64,000 bases of DNA. Origin: Pseudomonadota bacterium (GTDB taxonomy: Bacteria; Pseudomonadota; Alphaproteobacteria; Sneathiellales; Sneathiellaceae). Shown one piece after another: positions 17,355 through 26,819 of this stretch. The first letter of the stretch is position 1; each line of letters starts with the position of its first letter. The stretch spans positions 124,001 to 188,000 of the forward strand of contig JANSXH010000002.1 in assembly GCA_024743055.1 (NCBI GenBank), in the 5' to 3' direction. The notes beneath the pieces are model-generated. The model did no database searches and was not told the DNA's origin. It worked only from the letters and a program-made list of their open reading frames with translations. The translations under genes and the position numbers were made by a program.

Positions 17355-20300
17355 ATGGGAGCACGTTTTCTAAAAGTGGTTAGCTTGGCATTTATGATGT
17401 CCATGCTGCTAGTGCCCCCCTCTACCCTGGCTCAGGAAGTCTCTCTTTCTTCAGAACAGCGCGAATGGCTTGCAGCCCATCCGGAGATCAAGATCGGTCC
17501 GGATCCCACTTTTGCCCCTATCGAATATTTTGATGATAACGGTGAGTTCAGCGGTATTGCCGCAGATTACCTTCGTCTCCTAGAGAAGAAGCTCGGGATC
17601 ACTTTTAAGGTAGAACGCCTGAAAGACTGGAACACTTCCGTCGAAATGGCGAAAAATCACCAGATTGATGTCTGGACGGCAGCTGTCGAAACGCCGTCGA
17701 GATCCGACTATATGAGCTTCACGGCGCCCTATCTTAAAGTCCCGGCCGTTATTATGGTCCGCAGCGGCAGTAACGTCCCGGAAAGCCTCACTCTCGAAGC
17801 ACTAGATGGCTTGAGGGTTGGTGTTGTCGGGCGCTATGCGGTTCACGAATATATTACGGAGACACATCCGGATTTACCGCTCATCATTATGCCAAATGTT
17901 GAAACCGGATTGCAAAAGCTCTCCTTCGACGAAATAGACGTCTTCATCGGTAATATCGCGACAGCAGTTCGCTATGCAAAGTCTGCTGGTATTGGAAATA
18001 TCTCCGTTGCCGGAGAGAGTGGCTTTACCTATGAATGGTCCTTGGCAAACCGCAAAGACTGGCCGATCCTGGCAGGAATATTACAGGCAGGTCTCAATGC
18101 CATCACAGCTGAAGAAGCCAAAGCTATTACAGATCGCTGGATCAGCTTGCGTAAACCAGAACCTATCTGGACCCCGGAACTGATCTTCGGGCTCATTGCC
18201 CTTGCCTGTATTATATTTGTAATTGGCCTTCTACTTTGGACTAGATCTCTTAGACGGCTGGTCGATCAGAGGACTAAAACTCTTGAGCAAGAACTGGTAG
18301 CACGGCGCAAATATGAACAGGAAATCAAGCAAAAGAAGAAGCTTCTGGATGAAGTCGGATCCTTAGGCACTATTGGCGGCTGGGAGCTTGATATCCGCTC
18401 CAACAAGCTGACCTGGACGAAAACAACATACGATATTCATGATCGGCCACGGGATTTTGAACCTAACGTTGAGGCCGTTGCCAATGCCTATCCGCCAGAA
18501 GCGCGCGAAATACTTCTTGGTGCCGTAAAGCAATGTAAGGAATCAGGCACGCCCTATGATCTTGAACTTCCTTTTATTTCTTCAAAGGGTCGTCACAAAT
18601 GGGTACGGACGCGCGGGATATGCTACAAGGAAGACGGCGTAATTGTTCGTGTTTATGGCGCACTACAAGACGTTACATACCGCCGGGAAGTCCAAATGGA
18701 CCTTCAGCGCAGCAAGGAAGAACTCGCTGCCCAGCTGCATGAGGCTGAATTTTCACATAGAGAGTTGGAAAAACAGGCTGCTGCGTTGGTGGAACTGGCC
18801 GATCAGCAAAAAATCCTGACGGACAAAGCGGAATCAGGAGAGCGAAGCAAGTCGGAATTCCTGGCTACCATGAGCCATGAAATCAGAACCCCGATGACCG
18901 GCATCCTGGGAATGGCTGATCTGTTGTTAATGGGGGATCTCTCTAAGGAGCAGCGCAAGAAAGCGCAGACCATCAAAAATTCAGGCGAAATGCTGCTCAC
19001 TATCTTGAATGACATCCTTGATCAGTCGAAACTTGATTCCGGGAAATTTGAGCTGAGCAACGAAGATGTTTGCCTGCCAGATCTGATCCAGGGCACCCTG
19101 GACTTGCTCGGTGACAAGGCAACCGAGAAAGGTCTGACCCTGGGCTTTGAGCCGCCGGAAGATCTTCCCGTCGGAATTAACATTGATTCTGTCCGGTTGC
19201 GTCAGATCCTGACAAATCTGATCTCCAACGCTGTCAAGTTTACCGAAAGCGGTGAAGTCACCCTGGGTGTCTCCATCGAAACGGTCGAAGATCAACAGAG
19301 CTTACGTTTTACGGTGGCTGACCGGGGTATCGGTATCTCCGAGGAGCACCAAAAACGTCTGTTCCAGAGATTTGAGCAGGCAGACGCTGCAACCGCAAGG
19401 AAATATGGCGGATCCGGGTTGGGTCTGTCCATCTGTAAGCAACTGGTTGAGCTTATGGGCGGCGAGATTGGTGTCGACAGTACCCTGGACGAAGGTAGTG
19501 AATTCTGGTTTACCGTCCCGCTTGTGCCATCGGCCGAGGAAATGAGATCGGAATATCTGACAACCCCCGTTCCCCTTCCCGCCCAAGGCAATCCGTTAAA
19601 TATCTTGTTGGCTGAGGACAATGCCATCAATCAGGCACTGATCAGCGCGCTTCTCGAGCGGGCGGGCCACACGGTTGAGATCGTCGATGACGGCCAAAAA
19701 GCCGTCGATGCAGCCTTGTCCGGTAATTTTGATCTGCTGCTGATGGATGTGCGGATGCCGGTGCTAGAGGGGCCGGAAGCAACACGGCTGATCCGAGCCA
19801 GCGGGCTTCCCAACGCCAATATTCCGATCATTGCTATCACTGCCGATGCCATGAAGGAAAATGTTCAAGGTTTCCTGGATGCCGGCATGAACGCCGTCGA
19901 GACCAAGCCGGTCAATCTGCCGAAACTTCTGAGAACCATCAATACCGTTATGGCTTCCGTGGCGGGCAATAATATGACATCAGATATGTCGCCGAAGAAA
20001 GAAACTGAAGTTCTCCCCTATGGCGATGAAGGCAAGATGACAGAGCTGCGAGAGCTCCTCGATGATGAAACCATGAAAGAACTTCTAGAGCAGGCCCCTG
20101 AAACCTTGGCGGCCAGTCTCAAAGATCTCAAAGCTGGTCTGACAGCTGAATCAGAAGCCGGAATTCGATCCGCGGCCCATGCCATTAAAGGGATGAGCAT
20201 TTCTCTCTGTGCTCCGCGTCTGTCCGATGAAGCCTCAGTCATTGAAGGGATGGCGAAATCCCCGGCAATGATTGCGCGTAGGATACCCGAATTTGAAAAG

Positions 20301-20378
20301 ACCATTGAGCGGACTGTGGCCTGGTGGCAGCAGCACGCCAAATCAAACGTTGTGCCGTTGCGGAAGAAATCGCTCTAA
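17355..20378 (+). CDS. BvgS-like hybrid histidine kinase with periplasmic solute-binding domain
   Basis: A 1007-residue multidomain sensor. Order: signal peptide (1-27); one periplasmic SBP_bac_3-type domain (about 30-265) with [18 protein letters not shown]; a membrane helix (275-297); a PAS-like region (about 335-445); a coiled coil; a HisKA domain with phosphorylated H508 in MSHEIRTPM; a HATPase domain with [22 protein letters not shown]; a receiver domain with phospho-acceptor D798 in LLLMDVRMP; and a C-terminal Hpt domain with H942 in AHAIKGMS. It thus holds a whole H-D-H phosphorelay. No partner response regulator is adjacent. The open frame begins at 17301, but the ATG at 17355 gives a clean signal peptide. 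The ligand is unknown, possibly an amino acid or other small solute. Confidence 0.92.
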   Translation: MGARFLKVVSLAFMMSMLLVPPSTLAQEVSLSSEQREWLAAHPEIKIGPDPTFAPIEYFDDNGEFSGIAADYLRLLEKKLGITFKVERLKDWNTSVEMAKNHQIDVWTAAVETPSRSDYMSFTAPYLKVPAVIMVRSGSNVPESLTLEALDGLRVGVVGRYAVHEYITETHPDLPLIIMPNVETGLQKLSFDEIDVFIGNIATAVRYAKSAGIGNISVAGESGFTYEWSLANRKDWPILAGILQAGLNAITAEEAKAITDRWISLRKPEPIWTPELIFGLIALACIIFVIGLLLWTRSLRRLVDQRTKTLEQELVARRKYEQEIKQKKKLLDEVGSLGTIGGWELDIRSNKLTWTKTTYDIHDRPRDFEPNVEAVANAYPPEAREILLGAVKQCKESGTPYDLELPFISSKGRHKWVRTRGICYKEDGVIVRVYGALQDVTYRREVQMDLQRSKEELAAQLHEAEFSHRELEKQAAALVELADQQKILTDKAESGERSKSEFLATMSHEIRTPMTGILGMADLLLMGDLSKEQRKKAQTIKNSGEMLLTILNDILDQSKLDSGKFELSNEDVCLPDLIQGTLDLLGDKATEKGLTLGFEPPEDLPVGINIDSVRLRQILTNLISNAVKFTESGEVTLGVSIETVEDQQSLRFTVADRGIGISEEHQKRLFQRFEQADAATARKYGGSGLGLSICKQLVELMGGEIGVDSTLDEGSEFWFTVPLVPSAEEMRSEYLTTPVPLPAQGNPLNILLAEDNAINQALISALLERAGHTVEIVDDGQKAVDAALSGNFDLLLMDVRMPVLEGPEATRLIRASGLPNANIPIIAITADAMKENVQGFLDAGMNAVETKPVNLPKLLRTINTVMASVAGNNMTSDMSPKKETEVLPYGDEGKMTELRELLDDETMKELLEQAPETLAASLKDLKAGLTAESEAGIRSAAHAIKGMSISLCAPRLSDEASVIEGMAKSPAMIARRIPEFEKTIERTVAWWQQHAKSNVVPLRKKSL

Positions 20379-20385
20379 GGGCGGC

Positions 20386-21012
20386 TCAGGCTTCTTCCTC
20401 TTCAGGATCAAAACGGTCCTCGCCGTCTTCCTCATCCTCGTCCTCACCGTCATTTCCGGATAAATCCCGAAAGATACCACTTGGCTCAGTATCGAGTAGA
20501 CCCGCAGCTTTGAGCTCATCAAATCCAGGCAGATCCTTGATATCGTCGAGCCCGAAATGAATCAGAAATTCTTCCGTAATGCCGTAGGTGACCGGCCGGC
20601 CCGGTGTCCGACGACGACCGCGCGGTCGGATCCAGCCGGCATCGAAAAGGACATCCATGGTTCCGCGACTGAGGCCAACTCCGCGTGTTTCTTCAATCTC
20701 GGCCCGGGTGACCGGTTGGTGATAAGCGATTATCGCCAGGGTCTCGAGCGCGGCACGGCTCAGGCGTCGTGTCGTTTCCCGTTCCTCTTCCAGCATCCAG
20801 GCCAAATCCGGTGCGGTTAGAAAAGTCCATTTCCCAGCCAGGCGCGTAAGATTGACCCCTTTATGACGATATTGCTCTTCTAGAGTTTCAAGCACGGCAT
20901 CAATGTCGGCGCCGTCGGGCAGACGAGCGGCCAGGGTTGCAGCATCCAGCGGCTCGCTCGCGGCGAACAGCAGAGCCTCGGCCATACGGACATGTTCGGG
21001 ATCGACTGTCAT
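20386..21012 (-). CDS. scpB: segregation and condensation protein B
   Basis: A 208-residue kleisin-associated winged-helix protein that works with ScpA and SMC in chromosome condensation. The family marks AEALLFAASEPL at the start and LETLAIIAYHQPVTRAEIEETRGV in the middle are clear. The C-terminal tail is very acidic (runs of Asp and Glu), a common but variable extension. Its start overlaps the scpA stop by 4 bases, indicating translational coupling. Confidence 0.96.
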   Translation of the reverse strand: MTVDPEHVRMAEALLFAASEPLDAATLAARLPDGADIDAVLETLEEQYRHKGVNLTRLAGKWTFLTAPDLAWMLEEERETTRRLSRAALETLAIIAYHQPVTRAEIEETRGVGLSRGTMDVLFDAGWIRPRGRRRTPGRPVTYGITEEFLIHFGLDDIKDLPGFDELKAAGLLDTEPSGIFRDLSGNDGEDEDEEDGEDRFDPEEEEA

Positions 21013-21803
21013 TTCCCGTCTTTCCTTTTCTTGACTTCAATCGGGGCGAAGGTCGCGGACTGGCGCAATTCCAGCTGCCCTTCCTTGGCCATTTGCAAAC
21101 TGGCTAGCAATGTCGAGGCTTGCGCCGAGCGCTGGCTGAATGGATCAGTGAGGTTTTCCGGTAAGTAAGACATCAGATCCGTCCATTCCGGCAGCTGACC
21201 AAGCATTTTCTCCAGCCGGTCCAGCGCCGCCTCTACCGAATAAACCGCTTCACGCATCAGGCGCAGTGGATTGGTGTTGCCCTTTCGCGTTTTCTGGTCC
21301 GCATAGGCCTGGAGCAAATCACGAAGACTGCATTCATATTTGGAATGACGGATGATCCGCACCCCTTCGGGCCGTCCCCGCTGCAGCTGATCACGGCCAA
21401 CAACCGTTCCATTTAACAGCTTCTCGGAGGCAGCGCGCATGGCTTCCAGTTTGCGCAATTGAAAGGCCAGTCGGTCAGCCAACTCTTCTCCGGTGGGTCC
21501 ATCATCTTCCTGCGCTGGTAACAGCAATCTCGATTTGAGATAGGCAAGCCAGGCTGCCATCACTAGATAATCCGCTGCGATTTCAAGCCGCAGCTTCTGG
21601 ACCTCCTCGACGAAGCTCAAATACTGTTCCGCCAGATCGAGAATCGAGATTTTCAGGAGGTCAACCTTCTGGTCCCGGGCGAGCACCAGCAGCACATCCA
21701 GCGGTCCCTCATAGCCATCCAGGTCAACGACGAGCGAGCTTGTCGGCAAAGGAATGACATCCGGATTTTCCCGCCCCGCTTTGTCAAATGACCCTGTGTC
21801 CAC
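21009..21803 (-). CDS. scpA: segregation and condensation protein A
   Basis: A 264-residue kleisin. The N-terminal region VDLDGYEGPLDVLLVLARDQKVDLLKISILDLAEQYL binds the SMC neck; the C-terminal part binds the SMC head. The length is typical. It precedes scpB with a 4-base overlap and follows an M50 protease gene by about 48 bases. In most Alphaproteobacteria nagZ directly precedes scpA; here the protease is inserted between them. Confidence 0.96.
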   Translation of the reverse strand: MDTGSFDKAGRENPDVIPLPTSSLVVDLDGYEGPLDVLLVLARDQKVDLLKISILDLAEQYLSFVEEVQKLRLEIAADYLVMAAWLAYLKSRLLLPAQEDDGPTGEELADRLAFQLRKLEAMRAASEKLLNGTVVGRDQLQRGRPEGVRIIRHSKYECSLRDLLQAYADQKTRKGNTNPLRLMREAVYSVEAALDRLEKMLGQLPEWTDLMSYLPENLTDPFSQRSAQASTLLASLQMAKEGQLELRQSATFAPIEVKKRKDGK

Positions 21804-21851
21804 TATGCCTCGCCTGACTTACGTTTCATGCTGTCTACGCTCAAAAAAAGG

Positions 21852-22538
21852 TTACGTCAAACCGGCCAGATTGGCAATGAGATTGACCACAAAGCTGATG
21901 GGTCCGGTCATCAACCAGGTGATGGGATCGATCTCCGCCCCGAGCTGACGGCTGATCATCGGCACGAAAAAAATTGCCCCGATCAGGATCAGAAAACCAA
22001 ACCGCTCCAGCCGGGCCAACGGGATCGCGAGACTGTCAGGTAGCAACCCAACCGCGACACGCCCTCCGTCCAGCGGCGGTAAAGGCAGCAGGTTGAAAAC
22101 GCCGAGGATGACATTGAGCAATATCCCGTTGCGGAAATTCTGGGCGAACCAGGTCACCGTGTCATCCGGCACGAAATGCAGAAGGTGAAATCCCAGAGCG
22201 AACAGAAAGGCGAGCAGGAAATTCATGGCCGGCCCCGCAAGGGCGACCCAAACCATATCCCGCCGCGGATTATTAAGGCGTCCGAAATGCACTGGAACGG
22301 GCTTGGCATAGCCAAACAGGAAGGGCGCTTTAAGCAGCAATAGCATACCCGGGATGAGAACTGTCCCGACGGGATCGATATGCTTGAACGGATTGAGGGT
22401 CACCCGTCCTTGCCTGTAGGCCGTATCGTCGCCGAGCCTGAGGGCCGCATAGCCATGGGCGGCCTCATGCAGGGTTATGGCCAGTAGCGCCGGAATGATC
22501 CAGACGGAAACTGTATAAAGAATACTTGTGATGTCCAA
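21852..22538 (-). CDS. site-2 protease family (M50) membrane metallopeptidase
   Basis: A 228-residue polytopic protease. The zinc-binding HEAAHG motif lies near residue 24, and the third ligand region FNLLPLPPLDGGRV lies near residue 165. There are about five or six membrane helices and no PDZ domain, which places it in the minimal rhomboid-like S2P group. The substrate is unknown. It lies 9 bases downstream of nagZ and is probably co-transcribed with it and with scpAB. Confidence 0.93.
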   Translation of the reverse strand: MDITSILYTVSVWIIPALLAITLHEAAHGYAALRLGDDTAYRQGRVTLNPFKHIDPVGTVLIPGMLLLLKAPFLFGYAKPVPVHFGRLNNPRRDMVWVALAGPAMNFLLAFLFALGFHLLHFVPDDTVTWFAQNFRNGILLNVILGVFNLLPLPPLDGGRVAVGLLPDSLAIPLARLERFGFLILIGAIFFVPMISRQLGAEIDPITWLMTGPISFVVNLIANLAGLT

Positions 22539-22547
22539 AATGGGCCC

Positions 22548-23585
22548 CTATTCCGCCGAGGCGAGAAGGTCGTTGAGTTGGGCAAGATCCCCGTCCCTGT
22601 CGAGCAGAGAAGTGGGATTGGCCATGAATTTTTCACCGCCGCGAATGCGACCGATGGCGGCGTCAGTAAGCGGCGGGCAGAGGGGCGCTACTTCCTCCAT
22701 TTCCGGCATCTTGCCGGAGCAATGAAGCACGATATCCACCCCGGCTTGCAGGGCGCGCTCCGCCCGCATGGCCAGGCTGCCTTTAAGGGCATTCATATTG
22801 AGATCATCGGTCAACAGCAGCCCGTCAAATCCGATTTCACCCCGGATAATGTCTTTGATGACGGTGGGAGACTGGGTCGCTGGCCATTTCGGATCAACCT
22901 GCTCAAACACAATATGGCTGGTCATGCCCCAGGGCAGATGGGAGAGCGCCTGAAACGGAACCAGGTCCGTCTGCTTCAGTTTTTCCAGGGAAACGGATAC
23001 CCTGGGTAACTCATGATGGCTATCGACGGTCGCCCGGCCATGTCCCGGCATATGTTTGATCACCGGCAGAACGCCGGCACCACGCATTTCCTCAGCCACC
23101 AGTTCTCCAAGCTCAATGATCACCTCAGGATCCGGGGCAAAGGCCCGATCGCCGATGGCATCGACGGTTTCCGGCAGGCGTAAATCCAGACAGGGCGTAC
23201 AATTGACGGAGATTCCGAGATCGACCAGATCCGTCGCAATCAGCCGCGACGTCAGGGCGAGAGCCTCCCGCGCACGATCCCGGTCTTCTTTGTAGAGGCG
23301 GCCAAAAAATCCGAAAGGCCGCGCATCAAACCAATGGGGGCTGCGTATCCGCTGTACCCGGCCACCTTCCTGATCGATCAGGACCGGCGCGTCATCCCGA
23401 CCGACCGACGCGCGAAGATCCCGCACCAGGGTTCTCACCTGATCTGGCGTTTCCATATTGCGAGCAAACAGAATGAAGCCGTATGGCTGTTGTTCAGCGA
23501 AAAACGCCTTCTCAGACGCACTCAGAACCGGTCCCAGGCATCCCAGGATTAGCGACCGGCAGCCGGTCAGATCACTTTGAGACAA
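22548..23585 (-). CDS. nagZ: beta-N-acetylhexosaminidase NagZ
   Basis: A 345-residue glycoside hydrolase family 3 enzyme that removes N-acetylglucosamine from muropeptides during cell-wall recycling. The active-site region VIKHMPGHGRATVDSHHELP holds the catalytic His-Asp pair. The nucleophile Asp is in DGLLLTDDLNMNAL. The length is normal. Its start overlaps the SPOR gene stop by 14 bases, so the two genes are coupled. Confidence 0.95.
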   Translation of the reverse strand: MSQSDLTGCRSLILGCLGPVLSASEKAFFAEQQPYGFILFARNMETPDQVRTLVRDLRASVGRDDAPVLIDQEGGRVQRIRSPHWFDARPFGFFGRLYKEDRDRAREALALTSRLIATDLVDLGISVNCTPCLDLRLPETVDAIGDRAFAPDPEVIIELGELVAEEMRGAGVLPVIKHMPGHGRATVDSHHELPRVSVSLEKLKQTDLVPFQALSHLPWGMTSHIVFEQVDPKWPATQSPTVIKDIIRGEIGFDGLLLTDDLNMNALKGSLAMRAERALQAGVDIVLHCSGKMPEMEEVAPLCPPLTDAAIGRIRGGEKFMANPTSLLDRDGDLAQLNDLLASAE

Positions 23586-24420
23586 CGAGGCAATCCTGCT
23601 TCTTGGCTTTCAGGGCGTCACAGAGCTTGTTGGCACCGGTCCGGTTGTCATAGGCCCCGGCCTGCAGACGATGGAAAGTCCCTTTTCCTTGTACGGTAAC
23701 ATCCTCCACCCGGTAGCTTACATTGCTCAGCAGCGCGCCAAATTTACTGTTGAGTATTTTCCATTGATTCTCCGCCGCATCGCTTGACCGGAACGATCCG
23801 AGCTGGACCCGATAACGGGTGCCGCTGGTGGCGGCAGGTTTGGCCTTGGGTTTTGGCGCCGGTTTGGGGGCCACAACAGCCACTTTTTCCTCAGCCTTTG
23901 GTTCCGTCGTTGTGGCTGGGGCCGCTTCTTTGACCGCGCTCTCAACAGTCTTTGTGGTCTCCTTGGCTTCCTGCTCCACCTTCTCAATGGTCTTGCCAAT
24001 CAGATCTTCTTTCGGCGCTTCTTCCGAACCTTCATTCGTTGCAGCGCTTGCCGTTGTGTTTTCTGCCGTCGCCGCAGGGGCATCATCGGTGGCTTCTTCC
24101 GGCGGCTGCATCAGTTTTTCAACGACAACCGTCTCCCCATCGGACTTCAGCACCCCGAACACCTGCTTGTCCTGATGGGGGATCTCCATCCCGCCCGGAT
24201 CTTCAGGCTTTTCCTTCACGGGTGTTGTGTCGGCACTGATGATCGGCGGCGCCAGTTGAACGCCTTTCTTGACCCCCTGATCATAGGCATACCAGATGCC
24301 CGTCCCGAAGCCAGCGACAATCAGCACGGCCAAGACGGCCATAATCAGCTTTCCCCGGCTCATGCGCGGCTCATCATCGCTATCATAGAAATCGTCATCG
24401 GGAAAATCGTTGCCAGACAC
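23572..24420 (-). CDS. SPOR-domain inner-membrane protein
   Basis: A 282-residue bitopic protein. A short acidic cytoplasmic part is followed by one membrane helix (about residues 25-48), then a long low-complexity Ala/Glu/Thr/Lys-rich periplasmic linker and a C-terminal SPOR domain (about 203-282, starting YRVQLGSFRSSDAAENQWKI). SPOR domains bind denuded peptidoglycan at the division septum. The stop overlaps nagZ and the start abuts the ArgRS-like gene stop (1-base overlap), consistent with an operon. Partner proteins are unknown. Confidence 0.92.
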   Translation of the reverse strand: MSGNDFPDDDFYDSDDEPRMSRGKLIMAVLAVLIVAGFGTGIWYAYDQGVKKGVQLAPPIISADTTPVKEKPEDPGGMEIPHQDKQVFGVLKSDGETVVVEKLMQPPEEATDDAPAATAENTTASAATNEGSEEAPKEDLIGKTIEKVEQEAKETTKTVESAVKEAAPATTTEPKAEEKVAVVAPKPAPKPKAKPAATSGTRYRVQLGSFRSSDAAENQWKILNSKFGALLSNVSYRVEDVTVQGKGTFHRLQAGAYDNRTGANKLCDALKAKKQDCLVVSK

Positions 24421-25448
24421 TACTCAAACTCCTTCTTTGCGGGGATCCCGAGAATATCAAGGGCCCCGGTCAATACGGTATCCACAGACTTCAGCAAGTA
24501 AAGACGTGCCGCACTTTTGCCGTGCTCATGCAAATAGTCCGAGGATACGGGGCGCACGGCCTCAACCAGTTGGAAAAATAGCAAGGATATGTCCTGCAGG
24601 AAAGACGTCAGATAAAAAACATCCTGCTTTTCAAGGCTCCGCTCCACGGCCAACGGCCAATGACAGAGCAGTTTCGTCAATTTCAGCTCCACTGTCCCCT
24701 CCAGGACCGATAAATCGGGAGCCTGTCCCTCACCCTCACCGGCATCAACTCCAGCCGTCAATTTGCGCGTCATCTGTCTCGCATAAGGTATGCAGAAAAC
24801 AGGATTATCATAGGATTTGTCTATGGCCAAATTAAGGCTGAAAGCCTTGGTAAAGGCTGGCGGATTGGCAATCAGGGCAAAGCGGGTATTGTATTTTCCG
24901 CATTTGGCAACCACCGGCTCAAGCGCCATGGTTTCCGCTTCATGGGGCGGTCCCGGCTCCTTCCGAAACTGCCAACCCGCAATTACAGCTAGCTGTTCCA
25001 GAATTTCACCATTGGCCTGTCGTCGGGCCTCGACCAGGTCCTGAACCTTGTCCGGGACCTCGATCAGAACGTCCCTCTTCTGCGCAGACACTTTTTCAAA
25101 GCCGAAATTCGACATCTCATGACAGAGCCGCGGCAGACTTTCCTGCCAGTAAGACGGCGCATAGCGCAGGTTGAGATAGCCATTTGACGAAACAGTAACC
25201 GACTGCATCTGATCCAGTTTTTGAAACGCCTGAAGGATCGGCTTTGCGGCCTCTTCAAAGGATATATTTTTCTCTTTTTTCAACAAGATAGGAGCATTTG
25301 TACAGAGATCACCCCAACTTTGTTCTTTTGGGGGTCGCAAAAACAGGCTTTCCTCAAAATCCGCGCGCGCCGCTTCATCTCTGAATTCAAGGCCTTGAAC
25401 CGCTGAATTCAGGGCTTTTTTGGCATATTCGAGGTAATTCAGGGACAT
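24420..25448 (-). CDS. arginyl-tRNA synthetase-like protein lacking the catalytic core
   Basis: A 342-residue protein in the position where argS normally stands. Residues 1-100 match the ArgRS N-terminal domain (SWGDLCTNAPILLKK, then GYLNLRYAPSYWQESL). Residues 186-342 match the end of the core plus the DALR anticodon-binding domain (RFALIANPPAF, NLAIDKSYDNPVF, and DILGIPAKKEFE at the end). ArgRS is usually about 580 residues. Here the Rossmann core is reduced to about 60 residues and both HIGH and KMSK are absent, although DVLIEV still aligns with the strand before HIGH. The frame is intact with no stop or frameshift, so it is a stable short form. It cannot charge tRNA by itself; tRNA binding or a regulatory role is inference. 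A functional argS must be elsewhere. Confidence 0.85.
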   Translation of the reverse strand: MSLNYLEYAKKALNSAVQGLEFRDEAARADFEESLFLRPPKEQSWGDLCTNAPILLKKEKNISFEEAAKPILQAFQKLDQMQSVTVSSNGYLNLRYAPSYWQESLPRLCHEMSNFGFEKVSAQKRDVLIEVPDKVQDLVEARRQANGEILEQLAVIAGWQFRKEPGPPHEAETMALEPVVAKCGKYNTRFALIANPPAFTKAFSLNLAIDKSYDNPVFCIPYARQMTRKLTAGVDAGEGEGQAPDLSVLEGTVELKLTKLLCHWPLAVERSLEKQDVFYLTSFLQDISLLFFQLVEAVRPVSSDYLHEHGKSAARLYLLKSVDTVLTGALDILGIPAKKEFE

Positions 25449-25568
25449 GGAGGCGATAACTTTTTTGAGGGTCGCAAATTGACAAAGACTGCTAGGGTTA
25501 ATACATCATTGAGTATATACTGTGTAAAATATTGGCACATGTTCTTTATTTTCAGGAATTAGGGCAAA

Positions 25569-25919
25569 ATGTTTGCAACGGACACCATGGAGCCGCCGGT
25601 CAAACTCTCAGAATCGGCTGCGGACAGAATCAACGTGATTGTCGAGGAAATGAAATCCGACAAGAAGATGCTGCGCGTGGCTGTCAATGGCGGTGGCTGC
25701 TCCGGTTTCCAGTACAGCTTCGACCTTGAAGATACCCAGAACCCGGACGATGTGGCCGTGGTCAACAAAGGCGCCACCTTGCTGGTCGACCAGATTTCGC
25801 TGATGTATCTTGCCGGATCGGAAATCGACTATGTGAATGACCTGATCGGGGCCTCCTTTCAGATAAAAAATCCCAATGCGACGGCTTCCTGTTCCTGCGG
25901 ATCCTCATTTGCCGTTTAA
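25569..25919 (+). CDS. erpA: iron-sulfur cluster insertion protein ErpA
   Basis: A 116-residue A-type carrier that delivers Fe-S clusters to apoproteins. The three cluster cysteines are visible: one in NGGGCSGFQYSF and two in the C-terminal SCSCGSSF. The start ATG at 25569 begins the usual short variable N terminus. It is divergent from the ArgRS-like gene with 120 bases between, and is followed by a hairpin terminator and then xth. Confidence 0.95.
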   Translation: MFATDTMEPPVKLSESAADRINVIVEEMKSDKKMLRVAVNGGGCSGFQYSFDLEDTQNPDDVAVVNKGATLLVDQISLMYLAGSEIDYVNDLIGASFQIKNPNATASCSCGSSFAV

Positions 25920-25945
25920 CCCTACTCGCAAAGATGTTAGAAAAT

Positions 25946-25971
25946 AGCCCGAGTATTTCTCGGGCTTTTTT
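25946..25971 (+). terminator. intrinsic terminator after erpA
   Basis: An 8-bp perfect stem (agcccgag at 25946-25953, ctcgggct at 25959-25966) with a 5-base loop followed by a run of six T. It separates erpA from xth, which starts 15 bases later and may therefore depend on readthrough or a promoter overlapping this site. Confidence 0.88.
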
Positions 25972-25985
25972 ATTGGGACATCGAC

Positions 25986-26756
25986 ATGAAGATCGCAAGC
26001 TGGAACGTCAATTCCGTCAAGGCACGCCTGCCAAGGCTGCTCGATTATCTGAAAGACGCCAGCCCGGATGTCCTTTGCCTGCAGGAACTGAAAGTGGTCG
26101 ATGAGGCCTTTCCCCGCCAGGAAGTGGAGGATATGGGCTATAATGTCGAGACCCATGGCCAGAAAACCTATAACGGCGTCGCCCTTCTTTCGAAATACCC
26201 CATTGAGGATGTCATGCGCCGCCTTCCCGGCAATGATGAGGATGAACAGGCCCGATATATTGAAGGGACCGTCAATAACGTCCGCATCGCCTCCATCTAT
26301 CTGCCCAACGGCAATCCGGTCGATACCGAAAAATTCCCTTACAAGCTCGGCTGGATGGACCGACTGATCGAGCGGGCAAAATATCTGTTGACCCTGGAGG
26401 AGCCAACCGTGCTCGCCGGCGACTATAATGTCATCCCCCAGGATGAGGATTGCTATGATGCCAAAGCCTGGGAGGGCGATGCCCTCACCCAGCCGGACAG
26501 CCGCAACCGGTTTCGTCAGATGCTCAATATGGGCTATGCCGATGCCTATCGCACCTTCACGCCGGAGGTCAATTACACCTATTGGGACTATCAGCGCGGG
26601 GCCTGGCAAAAGGATCATGGCATTCGCATCGATCATCTGCTGCTCTCTCCGCAAGCCACGGACCGCCTGGAGAATGTCGGGATCGACAAAGGCCCGCGCG
26701 GACAGGAACGTCCCTCCGATCACACCCCGATCTGGGTTCAGTTGCAGGACACATAA
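25986..26756 (+). CDS. xth: exodeoxyribonuclease III
   Basis: A 256-residue exonuclease/AP endonuclease of the EEP fold, acting in base-excision repair. Catalytic marks: WNVNSVKARLPRL at the start, LQELKVVDEAFP with the metal-binding Glu, LAGDYNVIPQDED with Asp and Asn, RIDHLLLSPQA, and the final SDHTPIWV with the Asp-His pair. The length is typical. It follows erpA in the same direction, separated by that gene's terminator. Confidence 0.96.
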   Translation: MKIASWNVNSVKARLPRLLDYLKDASPDVLCLQELKVVDEAFPRQEVEDMGYNVETHGQKTYNGVALLSKYPIEDVMRRLPGNDEDEQARYIEGTVNNVRIASIYLPNGNPVDTEKFPYKLGWMDRLIERAKYLLTLEEPTVLAGDYNVIPQDEDCYDAKAWEGDALTQPDSRNRFRQMLNMGYADAYRTFTPEVNYTYWDYQRGAWQKDHGIRIDHLLLSPQATDRLENVGIDKGPRGQERPSDHTPIWVQLQDT

Positions 26757-26819
26757 GTTTTTTAACATTTTCCCCCTATCCTGACGGCCTCTGATCACGA
26801 GACCCTCGGAGGAGGAAAA

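Noticed and set aside
24420-25448. The ArgRS-like gene as a frameshifted or broken argS
   Set aside because: The frame is open from start to stop, the flanking genes are tightly spaced, and both ends align in one frame, so it is a shortened protein rather than a recent pseudogene.
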